Origin: Amoebophrya sp. A120
Lineage: Eukaryota; Sar; Dinophyceae; Syndiniales; Amoebophryaceae
Assembly: GCA_905178155.1 (NCBI GenBank)
Contig: CAJINV010000007.1
Coordinates: forward strand, 2,709,151-2,773,150
Reading direction: 5' to 3'
DNA: 64,000 bases
The notes under the pieces: generated by a model
Seen by the model: only the letters and a program-made list of their open reading frames with translations
Told to the model about the DNA's origin: nothing
Databases searched by the model: none
Position numbers and translations under genes: made by a program
Part shown: positions 1 through 12,069 of the stretch, piece after piece
Position numbering within the stretch: position 1 is the first letter of the stretch
How the letters are laid out: each line of letters begins with the position of its first letter

Positions 1-785
1 ACCGAGAAAATTTCCGAACCGAATAACAGCGAAGACCGCAAACCAGATGACCCGAACCAGGCGAGGAGCAAAGAAAAAACAAACACAGCACACACTGTGG
101 CGTGTTCATCATCTTCATACCGAGAGGCGTCGAGCGACCCTGACAATTAGGTTTTTCTGGGAACGGAATATTGACTCCACTGTCCGCAGTATCTTCACGA
201 CCTGGTTTTTTTTTGTTCGCAAGCCGCAGATGGCATTGTCAAGAACGGCAAGAATTCAAACAGTCCTAGTAGAAAAATCCGGTCGTAGTCGTCTGAGATA
301 AGTGAGTATCAGTGTTTCGTAAAAAAGCGTTGGTAGGTCGTGTCGTACAGTATACTTCCAAGTAAGCAAGAACGCAGGTAAAAAGGCATGTAGCAAGCTG
401 CGGCAGCGTAGGAGCAAAAGGTGTATAGTAAAAGGGTATAAGGCATGCGTCGAAACTCGTCGCAGCAGTCTGTTTATTTGAACGTAGAAGTAGAAACACT
501 CAGGCAGTTTCGGTAAAAAAGCTAGAATGAAATAGGGGGGTGGAGAACATGAAAAGCAAGGCTACTTAATGTCTTGATGGTTAACGTTCATAGTGTCGCA
601 ATTCTTCTCGCCAACGGGCATCAAGTAAGCAGGATAAACTCAAAGTTTTCAATGGTGAATACAAACAAAGTTAGCAACTCAAAATTTTGATAAACTGGTT
701 TCGATTGGTCGTGTCTTTTCATCAATTTCAGCAGGTACATTTTAGATAAAGGTGCGGTTGAAAGCAGGTACTTGTCGTTTCTAAC
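1..785. other. Left flank, no gene seen
   Basis: No recognisable coding exon, RNA gene or repeat. Short open frames exist on both strands but show no domain, no splice-compatible boundaries and no composition like the neighbouring exons. The right part lies just downstream of the stop codon at 786 and would hold the 3' UTR of that minus-strand gene. Confidence 0.5.
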
Positions 786-3700
786 TTAGCTAAAGCTGGG
801 GAGCACCGGATTATTGAACGGGTTGTTACCGTTCATTTCCTCCGGTGTCAACATATTGGGCGCCCCGGTCAACTTCTGCAGGTGCGCCAGAATGTCGGCC
901 TCCGAGATATGTTGCATAGCCGCGGAGTTGTCTGCAACATGCTGACCCGCTGCAGCCATGTTGATGTCCGTGTTCAAGTTCAGGCTGAGATGTTGTTGAC
1001 TGGCTGCGACTACAGCAGGATCGTCTCCGCAATTGGATGAATTGCTGCTACTCGACACAGCGCAATTGCGCATATCCGGCATGGCACAGGGGTCGTACAG
1101 CTCTTCCTCGTTTTGCTTGTTGTTCGCTTTGTTCGCTTCCGCCGCGTTTTGCTCATTCGCCAGCGCCATCTGCAGCACCCGCTGCACCTCGTCGTGAATC
1201 ATGTCCGACCGCTGCTCCTCGACCGTTCCGGCAGTGGAGGATATTACAACCGGTTGTGTACCAGCTCCACCTGCACCAGTGGACGTCGCTGCTAGCAGTT
1301 GCAAGGAGCTGCTAGTTTGATGCTGTTGTAGTTGTACGTCTATTTCCATGTTGGTCGCGCTCGACTTCGGCGTGGGTAGGGAAGCGATGTTCCGCACCTT
1401 CTGCTTGTTCATGTTGCCCAGTAAGTGCATGTGCTGGTTGCCCTGGGATTTGCTGTACGCGTACGCGAAGACCTTCTTCACCAAATCCCACTCCGCAGAG
1501 AGGTTCAGGGATGGCGCTTTGCTCACGCCGATGATCGTCGGGAAGATCACAAACGCCTCAATCCAATTTTGCCGTGTGATTTCCACGACGGCCTTCGTCG
1601 TCGGGTCGGAGATGTCAAAAATGTTGGTGAGTTTCGTTCGGGAGGAGAAAGAAGTGGTGGAGGACGAAGATCTGGTCGATTTTTGCGGCATTGAAATTCT
1701 TTGAGGTCTACTGGTACTGGCATTTGTTTCACATTAACTTTAAGACTTCAAATTCTTCATGCGTGTGTGTATGAGCACCACCACAATAAAGACCTGCTAC
1801 AACAACTTTCAACACACAACAGCATCAGAAACAGAAGCATTCTTGATTATAGCTGCACTTGTTTTTGTTTACTAACAGCAGTTCTCCACGCAATTTACTA
1901 TACCTGCTTCCCCCCGACACCGTGGAGCTCGTCATGCAGGCCGTGCACACTCCGTTGTGCATGACGTAGGAGCATTTTTGCTCCCCAACGAGTGCGTTCT
2001 GTCCCGCCATGTTTTTTCCGAGCATCACGTCGGTAGAGAAATTATGGCGCTCTCATCTGTTACATTCTCAACTGTTACATAAATTTGCCATGCAAGAATG
2101 GCAAAGGTGAAAGGGATGACCTTGCGCGTCTTGCATGACAGATTCCGCCCAGATTCTCAGCCTGTTTGGCTCTTCGAGAAATTGTCATGCGAAGCAGCTT
2201 GAGCGTGTCAATTCTGATTGTGATTTTGCATGACAAATCGTGTAACAGTTGAGAATGTAACATTTTTTGAGAACGCCATAGAAATGTCTCATCCGGTAGA
2301 CCGACAATGCTTGGTAAATCCGGACTTTCTTCGTCAAGGCCTGGCTGTTTGCTCCTCCACCGTTCGTTGGCGTGTTGGTCGTACTAGAGGCGCCTGGGGT
2401 CGTATTGCTATGATTGGCCACCGGGGTCATCTGGTGGTCTACTTTGTCTTTGCTCGCAGAATTATTTGTCGTTCCCTGCTGCAAAACGTGATCTGGAAGA
2501 TGGTGGATCGTGTGAAACCCGACGCATTTATTGCTTTTGTTCTGCGCGGAAAAAGCTCTGTTTCGGTGGTTCGTTCCGCAAGAGCTTCGGAGTGAAATCG
2601 GCCTAGCAACTGTGTGGCTTCTGAAGCGCGCTCAAAATGTCCACTACCATGGCCATGGGGCGCCAGGCTGCGATAGGGAGTGGCGCTTTCGAGGTGTTTC
2701 TTTTGCCCCCAGAGCCCACACCAAGAAACACAAAAAGAAGACGCGCAAATTGGACAAGTTCCCAGCCGCAAGTTGCCAGAAAAGGACTCAGTTAGCGGCC
2801 AGGCACAAATGCGAGGGCCTAGGGCGGAAGGTCACCGGGCCCCTCGGGCCAGACTCAGACAACAGTTTCTTCGCAGCTATCGCAGCAAAGAAGCCGGCTT
2901 GCACCCAACCGCGCCCCCAGCTGCACGCCCAACAATTGCGAGGAAGCATCGCCCGAGCCAAAGAAGCCAAGTCAGACCAAGCGCGCGCACTTGCTCGCGG
3001 CAATCATTTGGAGGCCTTTTTCTGCAACTTCGGGCCGCCAAGTTTCAGGAAAAGGCCTCTTTTCCCTTTTCCGGGCGCTTCGTGCTCTGCTTTGAGGGTG
3101 CCTGTCAAAAAGCGGCGCGTCTGCTTTGAGGGTGCCTGTCGCAAAATAGTCCTCGCCATAGTCGCTAAGCAGCACGCCGGTGGCCGGACAGCCCAGAAGG
3201 CATGCGCGCACAGCCGCGCATAGACATTCGCGCTGCTCCCGCTGGTGCCACCGAAGGCCGCCAATTGGCACACGGAACGAGGGCGCGCGCGTCAGGGTAG
3301 AAGGGGCACAACCTGAAAAGGCCGGGGCGCTCTTGGGCCGCCCTTTCGTGCTTTTCTGCCCCGTTAGTTGCCGTCTTGTTTTCATTTGGTCGGCGTTTAG
3401 GAGCCTTTTTCTTTGCTAGGCCGATTTGTTCCTAAAGAGCTTGCATTGGACGAGGAGGACGCGCAGGAGGAGCTCCCAGCAGCAGCTTCCGGGTTATTTC
3501 GCTGCGTAATCACGGGCCCCCCACCGGGCACAACAACTCCGTAGGGATGACTGTTCGTCGCTTTGCTTACACTCCGGTGGAGCGGGGTTGGACCGTAGGC
3601 GGAAGGGGGGCTGTTTTTTTTTGGTTTCAAAGTTTAGTAGGCTGGTTTAAGTTTGCACAGAAGCCGAAGCTCGTCCTTACGTGCCTGTCCATTAACTTCA

Positions 3701-6700
3701 GGCTTACTCCGAAAGCATGGGTCTAGATGTATGGGGTGCCGAACTTGCCCAGAACTTGCGCAGAACTTGTCGGGCCGGTTTCCGGTTGGGGCAATACAAA
3801 AGGGCGCCGGGGTTCCAGGCAACGGGGGCCCAACCTTCCGCCGGTCTATACTGCTCAAGTGGATGCCGGCTGCACGTTGGTGCGAGACAGCAGCGCACCA
3901 AGATGAACCACCTTCTAAACGACGGCCAAACGCTACGGCAACACGCTTGCACACCAACCGAAGATGAGCACGATGCGGCATACTTCCCCCACAGCCGAGC
4001 GCCTGTCCGTGCTCGCGGCTGTGGGCACGACAAGAAGGCAGGCCTTTCTTTGAGGTGTTGCACCGGAGGGGGGGCGCGAGAGCGAGTGTCGCCCTGTGGC
4101 GAGACAGCGCGTCTACAGCCGGGAGCATGCCACACCAGCGCAGCAGGAGATAGGATGAAGGGACAGCGCCATCGTGTAACGCGCGTTACACGAGGGCATG
4201 CGGCTTCGTTTGCTGGAATGCGATAAAGCAAAGCGCTTCGGGGGCGCGCGCGATGACAACAAGATAGAAACATCCTCGGCGGGCCCGCCCGACGACTGGA
4301 GCCGGCCCATCCACGCCGGGCGCCGAGAGGGGAGCAGGCTTGGCTGCGCCGAGCCAACACCCAGGCGACCTCCGACGCCGTGACACCTCGCAGCCCGCCC
4401 TCCTTCACAAACCGAAAAACCCCCGGAGTGGCCCTCTGGCCGCTTTAGGGTTGCGAGGCCCCCGAACCGGATCACACCACGGCGACGCTCCCATGAAAGA
4501 GCACGTCGGCCGCTGGCGGTGCCGAAGACCGGCACTTCGGTTCGACGGTGCGAAACACTCTCGCCGACAAAGACAGGGCCCGGACCACCCTCGTGGCCCC
4601 TTTGGCGGGGCTAGCTATTTCCGCAATTATTCCCCGAGGAGCTTGCTCGCGGAGCGCCTGCGCAGGAGCCTGCCCCGGGCCTTGTTCCGGACCAACGAAC
4701 CTACTTTCCCCGGAGGCTCATTGCTCGGAACTTGCCCCGAGACTCACTTCGGAACTCTCCCGGAACATGTCTGAGACCTTGTCTGAGACCTTGTCCGAGA
4801 ACTTGTCCCAGAACTTGTTTGGAACTTGCGCAAGCTTTTTTCGTGAGCCGTAAAAGAGAAACCGAAAAATTGGCTGTCCCACCGTGAAACGAGAAAAGAA
4901 AATGCGCCAAAAATGCCAAAAAAAAAAGGTCTGGGCAACTTCCGAGACAAGTTTTGGGCAAGTTCTTACCCAAGTTCTGAGCAAGTTCCGGAGAAAGCTC
5001 CGGAGGAAGCCCCACGTCGAATCCCCAAAGAAGTTCCGGAGGACCAAGTAAAGGTCCGACCACAACTCTGAAAGAAACAGAGCACCCCCGCACCGATCGG
5101 CAGGCCACTAGCGGCATACCAAATGGACAGACCTAAACCCAAACTACAAGAAAAAGAAGTCCTCTCCGTGGTGGGAGTTTGCACAGAAGCCGAAGCTCGT
5201 CCTTACGTACCTGTCCATTAACTTCAGAACATTCTCCTGACAAATCACAACTACTATAGTAGATCGAGATCCATCAAGAAGCAAAACGCAATACAGATTT
5301 CTTCCCGAATCGGGATGGTCCAAGTGCGTGCGGGGTGTCAGGCTGTGCTGATGCTGCGGGTTGTTGGCTAAGACGAAGTTGCTGTTTATTCGGTTTTTCT
5401 TTCTGCAAGTGGAAGATGATGATCTCAATGTCAATGCAAGAAACGCTCATATCATCCATCTTCACACAGCAATATCAAACATGTTTCATCCTTGCCTGCT
5501 TATAGTTGCTTCAAATTCGTTTTCCTTAAATAATCCACAACGACCTGAACCAATAGCACGAAGCAAGACAAAACATAAACAGAACGAATTCAAACTCTTA
5601 CCCTTGCCCTTGCATCTGTGCGTCGGTTCTTGCACTTTCCGATATCACACTTAACGGCGGACTGGGCAGGGGCATGCTCATTCCGCCGGATGAGGTTGGA
5701 CTCGGCATGCTCACGGAGTGCGGGGGCGGACTGTCTAGAGCGTGTGGATGTTGCAGTCCTGGGCGCTGCGGCATGGGAAAGTGGGTCGGCGTGCTACTGG
5801 TTGCTTGTTGATGGTTCATGTGCTGGTGGGGCGGGTGTTGGTTCATGATTGTTCCCGGGCCACTGCTCCCGGGAAGATGGTGGTGTTGGCGCTGGTGTCC
5901 TCCTTGCAATCCCGGCGGCGGCGGCAATCCCGGTGGCGGAGGCATCTGCGAGGGACCCGGCATTCGATGACGCCTTTCTCGTTGCTCGCCACGGTGCAAC
6001 ATATTAGCAGGTGGCATGACACCTCCAGGCGGTGGGAGAGTTGTTGTACTAGCGCTGTTGTGATGTTGAAATGGTCCGGAAGGAGGAGAAACCCCTCCCG
6101 GGTGGTGCTGCGCCGGGTGCGTTGGAAGATGATGCCCGCCTTTGTTAAACGGGTCTGGGAAGAGCGCTTGCGAGGCCGCACTGGTCCTCTGCGTCGGGAT
6201 TGGCGGTGCGCCACCAGCTCCTCCTGCCGGGGGCATCGACATGGGCATCGGGGGCAGCGGCATGTTGCCCGGCGGCTGCAGTTTCGACGGGAGGAAGGGG
6301 TTAAACCCCATGGACAACCCAGTCCCTTCCTGCGCGTTCTGGAAGCCAACCGCATCCGCCACGTTCTCCGGCGCAAGCATGCCATTGCCACGACGATGCT
6401 GGTTACTATGATGTTGCTGCTGGCCTGCTGGCGCGACCATATTGTGTTGAAGAGAACTACCCGAGCCGGACCCGCCAGCAGCCGAATGATGTGGCGGAAC
6501 ATTATTCTGCGGCGCAAGAAAGCCCCCGCCCTGCACATCTTGCTGTTGCTGTTGCACCATCAGCTTCGCACTCCCTGCGATGGTTCTTTGTGTCGGCCTG
6601 GAACCAATGTCGTCAAACGTGATCGGCGTTGACAGATCTAGATTTTCTGCTCCACCTCCTGCGGCCGAAGCAGCGTTCTGCTGCTGATCAACATGATTTC

Positions 6701-8135
6701 CGCTGTGCTGCACCATGCCGGTCTCTAACGCTTCTTGCGCCACGGGGCTGATCTCGTGGAAGGTTCTCGAAGAGCTGTTCGTGCCAGGCTCGCTGCTACT
6801 AGTGTTCGCGTTCGTGCTAGAAGAGCTGTTGCTGTTCTTCGTGCTTGCGTCCCCGCCCGTGGACCTCACTAGTTCAATCACCTCGGACACCAAGTCGTGC
6901 ACTTTCTCGGCTTCTATTAGCTCCTCCAGTTCCTCCTGCCGCTGCTGCTCCTCGCGCTGCAACTTGCGCAGTTGCTTGGTCGTCAGCGGTTGTTGGTGCT
7001 GTTGCTGTTGTGTCACCTGGTCGTGCTGGAGGGGGTGATTCAGGTTCGGGCTCTGCGAAGTAGAAGATGACGGTACGGAATTTTGTTGGTGCGCAGCGTG
7101 TTGACCAGCAGCTACTCCTACTTGTTGGGCAGCTGCTGCACCTTGACTTTGACTTTGCATAATTTGGACCTGTTGCTCGGCGATCATGTTAGTTTGCAGC
7201 GTCGCGTTGCAGTGCTTTGTCCTTTGAGTCGGTATTCCGCCCGGGCCTGTAGACACCGTGGCGGCTCGAGTGGACGTCGTCGAGCTAGCGGATGTAGTGG
7301 AGCATGACAAATCCCGCTTCATGCTCCCACTGGTATCCACATCCGACGCGATGGAGCACACCGCAAAAGCGTCGCCCCGAAGGTTGTCCGCAAAGGTGAG
7401 AAGCTCCTCGTAATTGCACCGATGGGCGGCGAGTTTCACCTAAAAAATTTGGAACATATTACAGCTTCACTTGTTTTCTAAATAAATTCTATCACCGAAG
7501 GGAAGTGGCCGAGTGTATCGTGGTGGGCAAACTACCCTGGAAAAAAGATTGGATGAGTGAACAAACGACCTTGCAAGGCTGCATTATCGCGCTATCTACG
7601 TTGAACAAAATCGACGAGCCACAATTCAGTACTTTGAAGGTTTCCCCGGTCTCTGGCAAGAGCAATTTCCCGTCCACTGCATTGTAAGCGTCAACGACCT
7701 CCTGGATGCCCTTGCCAATCGCAAATTTCTCAAACAGAACATCTTCGTCACCAAGCGTAGAGCCGTTGCGGTTCTGCTCGAGGTCTGTTTGTATTTTTTT
7801 TCTTTTTTGTACTAGGAAACTCGAGTTGAACTCATGTTCATCGCATCATCAACATCTTCGAACCTGCATAACATCTTGCATCTTACTCTTAGCGCATGCA
7901 TGCGCAATGGTTATGGTAAAAATCGCAGTATGCATCACAAATCTTCGAAAAGTACTGCCAAAATAAGGAAATTCATGGTACGCAAGAGTGTCCGCATCTG
8001 GTCCGTCGGCAATCCTCGCCCGTACTTTAACATAGTCATTTCTTCGGCCACCTGCAGCAGGCTTTCCACCACCGTGTGGCGGAACGCGACGGCGCCCCGC
8101 TCGCTGTCTTCCAGAGACGAAGAGACAGCCGCCAT
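786..8135 (-). CDS. Eight-exon gene for a Q/P/S/N-rich protein of unknown function
   Basis: I read one spliced gene: exons 8135-7982, 7784-7633, 7439-5602, 5402-5211, 3610-3435, 2579-2281, 2037-1904 and 1710-786. Summed with one TSD copy kept at each element, they give exactly 1290 codons. The start is the ATG at 8135 (MAAVSSSLED). The N-terminal 140 residues look globular (GKGIQEVVDAYNAVDGKLLL; NYEELLTFADNLRGDAFAV). The 600-residue third exon is low complexity, with Q, S, G, P and H runs, and resembles disordered regulatory proteins. The C-terminus is again S/N/Q-rich and ends NNPVLPSFS. I recognise no domain. Most junctions are GT-AG with matching phase. The exon 2/3 donor at 7632 (GTACTG) is the best of two in-frame choices. 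Introns 2043-2280 and 2588-3434 are transposon-like; the stop near 3397 in exon 5 would then be intronic. A model of two separate genes split near 3400 is possible but explains the frames less well. Confidence 0.6.
2043..2280. mobile_element. Introner-like element, TATGGCG family, copy 1
   Basis: A 238-bp element with long terminal inverted repeats: it opens TATGGCG and closes CGCCATA, and inside both ends lies an inverted GTTACATTCTCAACTGTTAC. It is flanked by a perfect 5-bp duplication GAAAT at 2038-2042 and 2281-2285. Removing it plus one GAAAT restores an open minus-strand frame (RMRHFSTDVML). A GC donor (TATG|GCGTTC) with a GAG| acceptor near the other end would leave 18 extra nucleotides in frame. 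It shares ends and interior with the copy at 14224-14463. Confidence 0.85.
2588..3434. mobile_element. GC-rich non-autonomous element with 8-bp TSD (hAT-like), acting as an intron
   Basis: The 8-bp direct repeat AAGAGCTT lies at 2580-2587 and 3435-3442. Just inside, the ends are inverted: AAATCGGCCTAGCAA at 2595-2609 is the reverse complement of 3413-3427, with weaker matching to the tips (CGGAGTG and TAGGAAC in outward-to-inward reading). An 8-bp TSD with short TIRs beginning YRG fits the hAT superfamily. No transposase frame is visible; long overlapping frames inside reflect GC content. Excision with one TSD joins NASS to CGTNHRNR in frame. A GC donor at CG|GCCTAG and the acceptor TTGCTAG| would also keep frame, adding 12 codons. 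Confidence 0.75.
3611..5210 (-). other. Long GC-rich intron with degenerate GAACTTG repeats
   Basis: The donor GTACGTAAG (5210 downward) and the acceptor AAAAAAAAACAG (to 3611) have matching phase 2, giving a 1600-bp intron. The other canonical introns of this gene are near 195 bp. It is GC-rich and contains many GAACTTG/CAAGTTC units at roughly 12-bp spacing: about 3744-3775 and 4730-4830 in one orientation, 4926-5045 mostly in the other. Open frames inside overlap on all strands and show no domain. It is probably a non-coding insertion. Confidence 0.6.
3650..3701 (-). repeat. 52-bp direct repeat, downstream copy
   Basis: Matches 5176-5227 over 52 bp with one visible difference (GTGCCTG against GTACCTG). 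In this copy the duplicated donor reads GCACGTAAG instead of GTACGTAAG, so it is probably inactive. The pair brackets the GC-rich insert. Confidence 0.85.
5176..5227 (-). repeat. 52-bp direct repeat, upstream copy spanning an exon end and its donor
   Basis: Contains the last 17 bases of the exon ending at 5211 and the first 35 bases of the intron, including the strong donor GTACGTAAG. The same block recurs at 3650-3701 just before the intron's acceptor. This looks like a duplication made when about 1.5 kb was inserted. Confidence 0.85.
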
Positions 8136-11100
8136 TTTTCTTTCGGAAAAAGTGCAGTTGCCTACACAATGTCGATTCGCTGAAGAAGGAATCTTCTGTC
8201 GTCGTGCGAGAAAACTTTAATTATGTGTCAGTGAAGTATTTTTAAGAGTAACTTGTTGCAGAAAGACAAATCCAATGTGGTGCATGGAAGGCACAATAGA
8301 GAGACCTTTATGTTCTCTTTCTAACTCCTAGACCGACGACCTCGAGTCTGAGTCACCAGATGCTTCAATTTATTCACCGACCTGCTGTTTCTATTTATTG
8401 TTTCACGGTATAATCTCCTGAATTCTACACCTGTTCGTTCCCTACTATGTCGATTGATGAAAATGTGCACATCAAGATGAATCAACGAAGTGGTTGTTCA
8501 CTTATTCGTTCAAGATGGTAGATTCACGATGAGTTGAAAATGACTTCTAAGCGAAAAGGTTCGGAAAAAAAGCGATTTGATTTGTTCCGCCACGGTTGAT
8601 ATTGACCAGGTACCAAGGTCCTCATGGCAGAACTGCAGTGCGGGACGACGACAATTCCTAAGCGACGCAAGACAGTTTGAATTTCTCAGAGGGCAACAGC
8701 GAATCAATAGCAGTGACAGCAGCTTTGCGGCAATTTGCGACTTTTTTCACAACTGGAGTTAATATACTGACTAACTTTTACTGACTAAAATCTAAGAGCG
8801 ATCAAAAAGGGCATACTAAATGTCTACACTTGCACAATATCGCTGGTCGTTATAAATTTTAAATGCGGCTAGCAACGCAGATGAGAGACAGCACGTCAAA
8901 CAGACCGAACTTTGTTTTCGCCATATTTTGGAAAAATCGCCGTTGAAGACCCTACTAAAAACAGGAAGATTTTTCGATTCGTTCGCGATAATACCATAGT
9001 TATGCATTCTTGTTGTGCTGCGTGAAGAGCCTGTCAGTCTTAGTGCAAATGCAATACATATACTTACAAGGCGACAATTACCAGAGAGCACTCGCGAATT
9101 TTGAGCGACCGCTAATAATGCAAGAGAGATTGACAAACAGAAAAACTACTTAGCACTATGTGATAGGATTTTCAAGAACGTGTGTAGCCGTGAGCTGGAT
9201 GCGAATACTGAATGAAAGAGGTACCTCCTGCTAAAAATTCATCAAGGCGAGTTCGGAAGGCTACAACGTTCATTATGGATGTGTACTAGATCATCTACCG
9301 TAGTATGCTGAATGCCTTCTGTTTTTGCGTAGTTAGTCGTGATCAAGGTCGTCAGGATGTCCTTGCTAGTCGAAGTCTTCATCTAGGCAGGCACTCTACT
9401 AGTAAGCCTCTGTCATCACAAGCCTTGTACGGGCACATTCGCTAACGCTATCGCTAAATTTGAGTTTTACTTATTTAGAGAAGCAGTATTAGTCTTGTGG
9501 CTTTTATTGCAATGAGCGATGTGTTTTGTCCGGGAGGGTATACATGAGCTATTTCCTTACCGTAGATAATATCACTGTTAAAAACAAAAATTTCAGCTGC
9601 ACGATTTTTCGCACTCCTTATTTCTTTTAAGCTTTCTAATTTCAGGAGACATCCATATGGAGATGCTTGCGTTGAAACTGTACTGGCTAACTCGCATTTT
9701 GAAGCGTCTTCGTGCAGAACTTGCTAATTATCGCTGCGGTCGTCGATGATTGCTGCTGCAGAAGGCAACGGTTCGTTTTGCAAAAAACAAGTGGCATCAC
9801 AACATAAACCGAAGAGGACAAGAGGCATAGACAATGACTCGGTTGACGGATCGACAGGCGACGACACAAAAACTTCATCACACCGGATGAAGACGAAGTT
9901 TGAAAATTCGCAGTAAAACATTTACAGCATCAACGATGTAACTTCATCTTCAGTTCTTCTGCAGTTTTTTTCTGCGGAGATTTGATTTTGTTTTTGACAT
10001 CGGGCGGCCACAGGAAAAAAAGAACAGACGAGGAAACCACTCATGAAGCCATATGGCTGCTCTTCCCCTCGACGCTGTGCAGCTCTGAGGCACTGCACAC
10101 TGTTGCAGATATTGATATTAGACAGGAAGAGCCGCGTCAAGGGAGTTACATTCATCAGGAGTAGGAGTTGTAAGCCGAGTCGTAGATGAATTTTTTTTTT
10201 TGCTTTTTTCCATTTTTTGCTTTTTTTCCATAAGATAAGACAAAGCCTACGTACCCGTATCTGAAAACATCATCACACCGCGGCGCCACCAGTCTACAAA
10301 ACGCAATACCATCTGCCGTTGCATCGCTAATGTCAGAGTGGAAATGCGAAGAAAGACAAAGTGAAACTGCTTTTGCTGCCAGTTCCGGAAGCCTGCTCAG
10401 GCTGGGGGGAGCCTTTTATAGAATCCGAATGTACATGTAGTACTCGGAGTAGTAGTGCCTTGATCTTCACAGGATCTCGTTCTTGTCGGGAAACTACAAG
10501 GCCATGCCGTTAATGTCGTGGTCTTTAGATTTCGTGCAACCATGCTTGACTGAGTATTTCTCGTTGTTCACAGCTTCTCATCTTACAGCCGTTTTCAACC
10601 ATTTCGTCGAAACCAAACTCTGCAGAATTAGCCTACCACATCGCGCCAAACAATACGTGTTGTTGTATCAGTTCTTGTACTTATCAGGTCGCTTCTTTCT
10701 GCTCATACCCTTTTCCCTTTTCCCTACCTTCCTAACGAACCATAAAACTGAAACGAGAACAAAAAGGTGAACCTCTAAGAGCGCTTCGCACATATTTCTA
10801 GCCAGTCAATGTCATCAAGTTTAAGGTAAGTGTTTTCCTCAAAATAAACTGTAGTCGTGTCAGGTGATCCTATGATCGCGCCTGCACTGCACTACTCAAG
10901 CCTGTGCATGACGTAGTACTTAAGTACGTACCTGAAAGTCATTTGCTTGCCTGATCAAGCGTGACATGCCCATCCGAATCTTGCTGCGTTGACTTTTAGT
11001 TCTTCTTCTTGTTCTTTTCATCTACCAAAAATCAAAGTCGCTATACTATCGTCTTGTCTACCATACGTTGACGAAATGCAATGTTTCTTTTCTTCTAATA

Positions 11101-11782
11101 CTACAGTTAAGCGACGAAAAGCCTCAGGAGACTAAACAATCCGAAAACACACAATCATGGCTTTTAAGTTGTCTTCTTTCTGATTCCCAATCCTATTGAA
11201 TAGGATTCGTTGATTGTAGGAATCCCCTGGACTACGTGATAGGTGTCGCCCAGAGTTCGAGTTGGTTTTGTGGTTGCTTTACAGTACACAATTAGATTTC
11301 CCAAAACACGTCAGAAGTGCAAGCCCATGGCTGGTTCGAATTCGACCAGAGGTGCGACAAGAAGCATCTTCAACATCTTCCCCAACCTCTTCCCTAAAAG
11401 CCCCTCAGGCGCTCGTCGTTTTGAAACCTGGCGATTAATCCCGTGTGCACTTGCGAGGCAATATCTTCGACCGCGTGCGCCTCCCGCATAAAGCCCCCGC
11501 TGTCGTCGCAATTTCCGAGATTCTTTACCAATTGGTATGAAAGTGCACAGCCGCCTCCTCTTCCGCCCGTTGGTTTTCAAAAATGTCATGGTAATATCTC
11601 CAATAGCTGCAAAGGACGAGACAGAAGCAACGCGACGCTGCCTTAAAAACAAGTCTTATTTCGAATGTAATACTTATCATCTCCCGCGCAGGAGTAAAAC
11701 GCTCTTTTTCTTTTTTAGGCTCTTCCACCTGCAGGCGGAATGTTGAGGGACAGTTGTGCTGCACTATCATAACCGGCTCACC
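8136..11782. other. Gap with no confident gene
   Basis: I see no recognisable domain or convincing splice-linked exon between 8136 and about 11500; the sequence is AT-richer than the coding regions. Between 11525 and 11782 minus-strand open frames (for example one containing YWRYYHDIFENQRAEEEAA, with an acceptor TTTGCAG before it and a GTAAAG donor after) could be 3' exons of the F-box gene. Phases did not join cleanly, so no exon is called. Confidence 0.45.
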
Positions 11783-12069
11783 CAGAGAAGGACTTGCATG
11801 ATTTTGGGCATCTTCAACTGCAACAGCGCCGGTTGAAACAGCAAGCCCCACTGCCGCAACAAATGCTCCCGCAGCTCAGTTATGCAATGCAAAGATGATA
11901 TCGTACCATTCAAGGACTTGGAATTTGATAGCAAGTTTGTCGAGCATCCAAATCTCCTTCAAAAAAGACGGTAGGATGAATAAAAAACAATCACAATGCA
12001 TATGATTGCCACGTGTCGTGGAGGTCTTCATGCATGCACTTCCACTTACGAGCACGATACCACTAATAC

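Noticed and set aside
2531-3223. A 230-residue + strand frame, and overlapping frames on both strands
   Set aside because: Inside the GC-rich hAT-like element; all frames are open because of composition, and none resembles a transposase.
3397-3442. End of a separate gene at the stop near 3397
   Set aside because: The stop lies inside the TIR of the 8-bp-TSD element; removing the element continues the frame into 2579 with exact codon phase through to 786.
3634-5117. Several frames of 130-234 residues in the GC-rich intron
   Set aside because: They translate GAACTTG repeats and GC-rich sequence in every frame; no conserved motif.
10483-10770. A 95-residue + strand frame
   Set aside because: Opposite in strand to all supported genes, no domain, and no splice partner.
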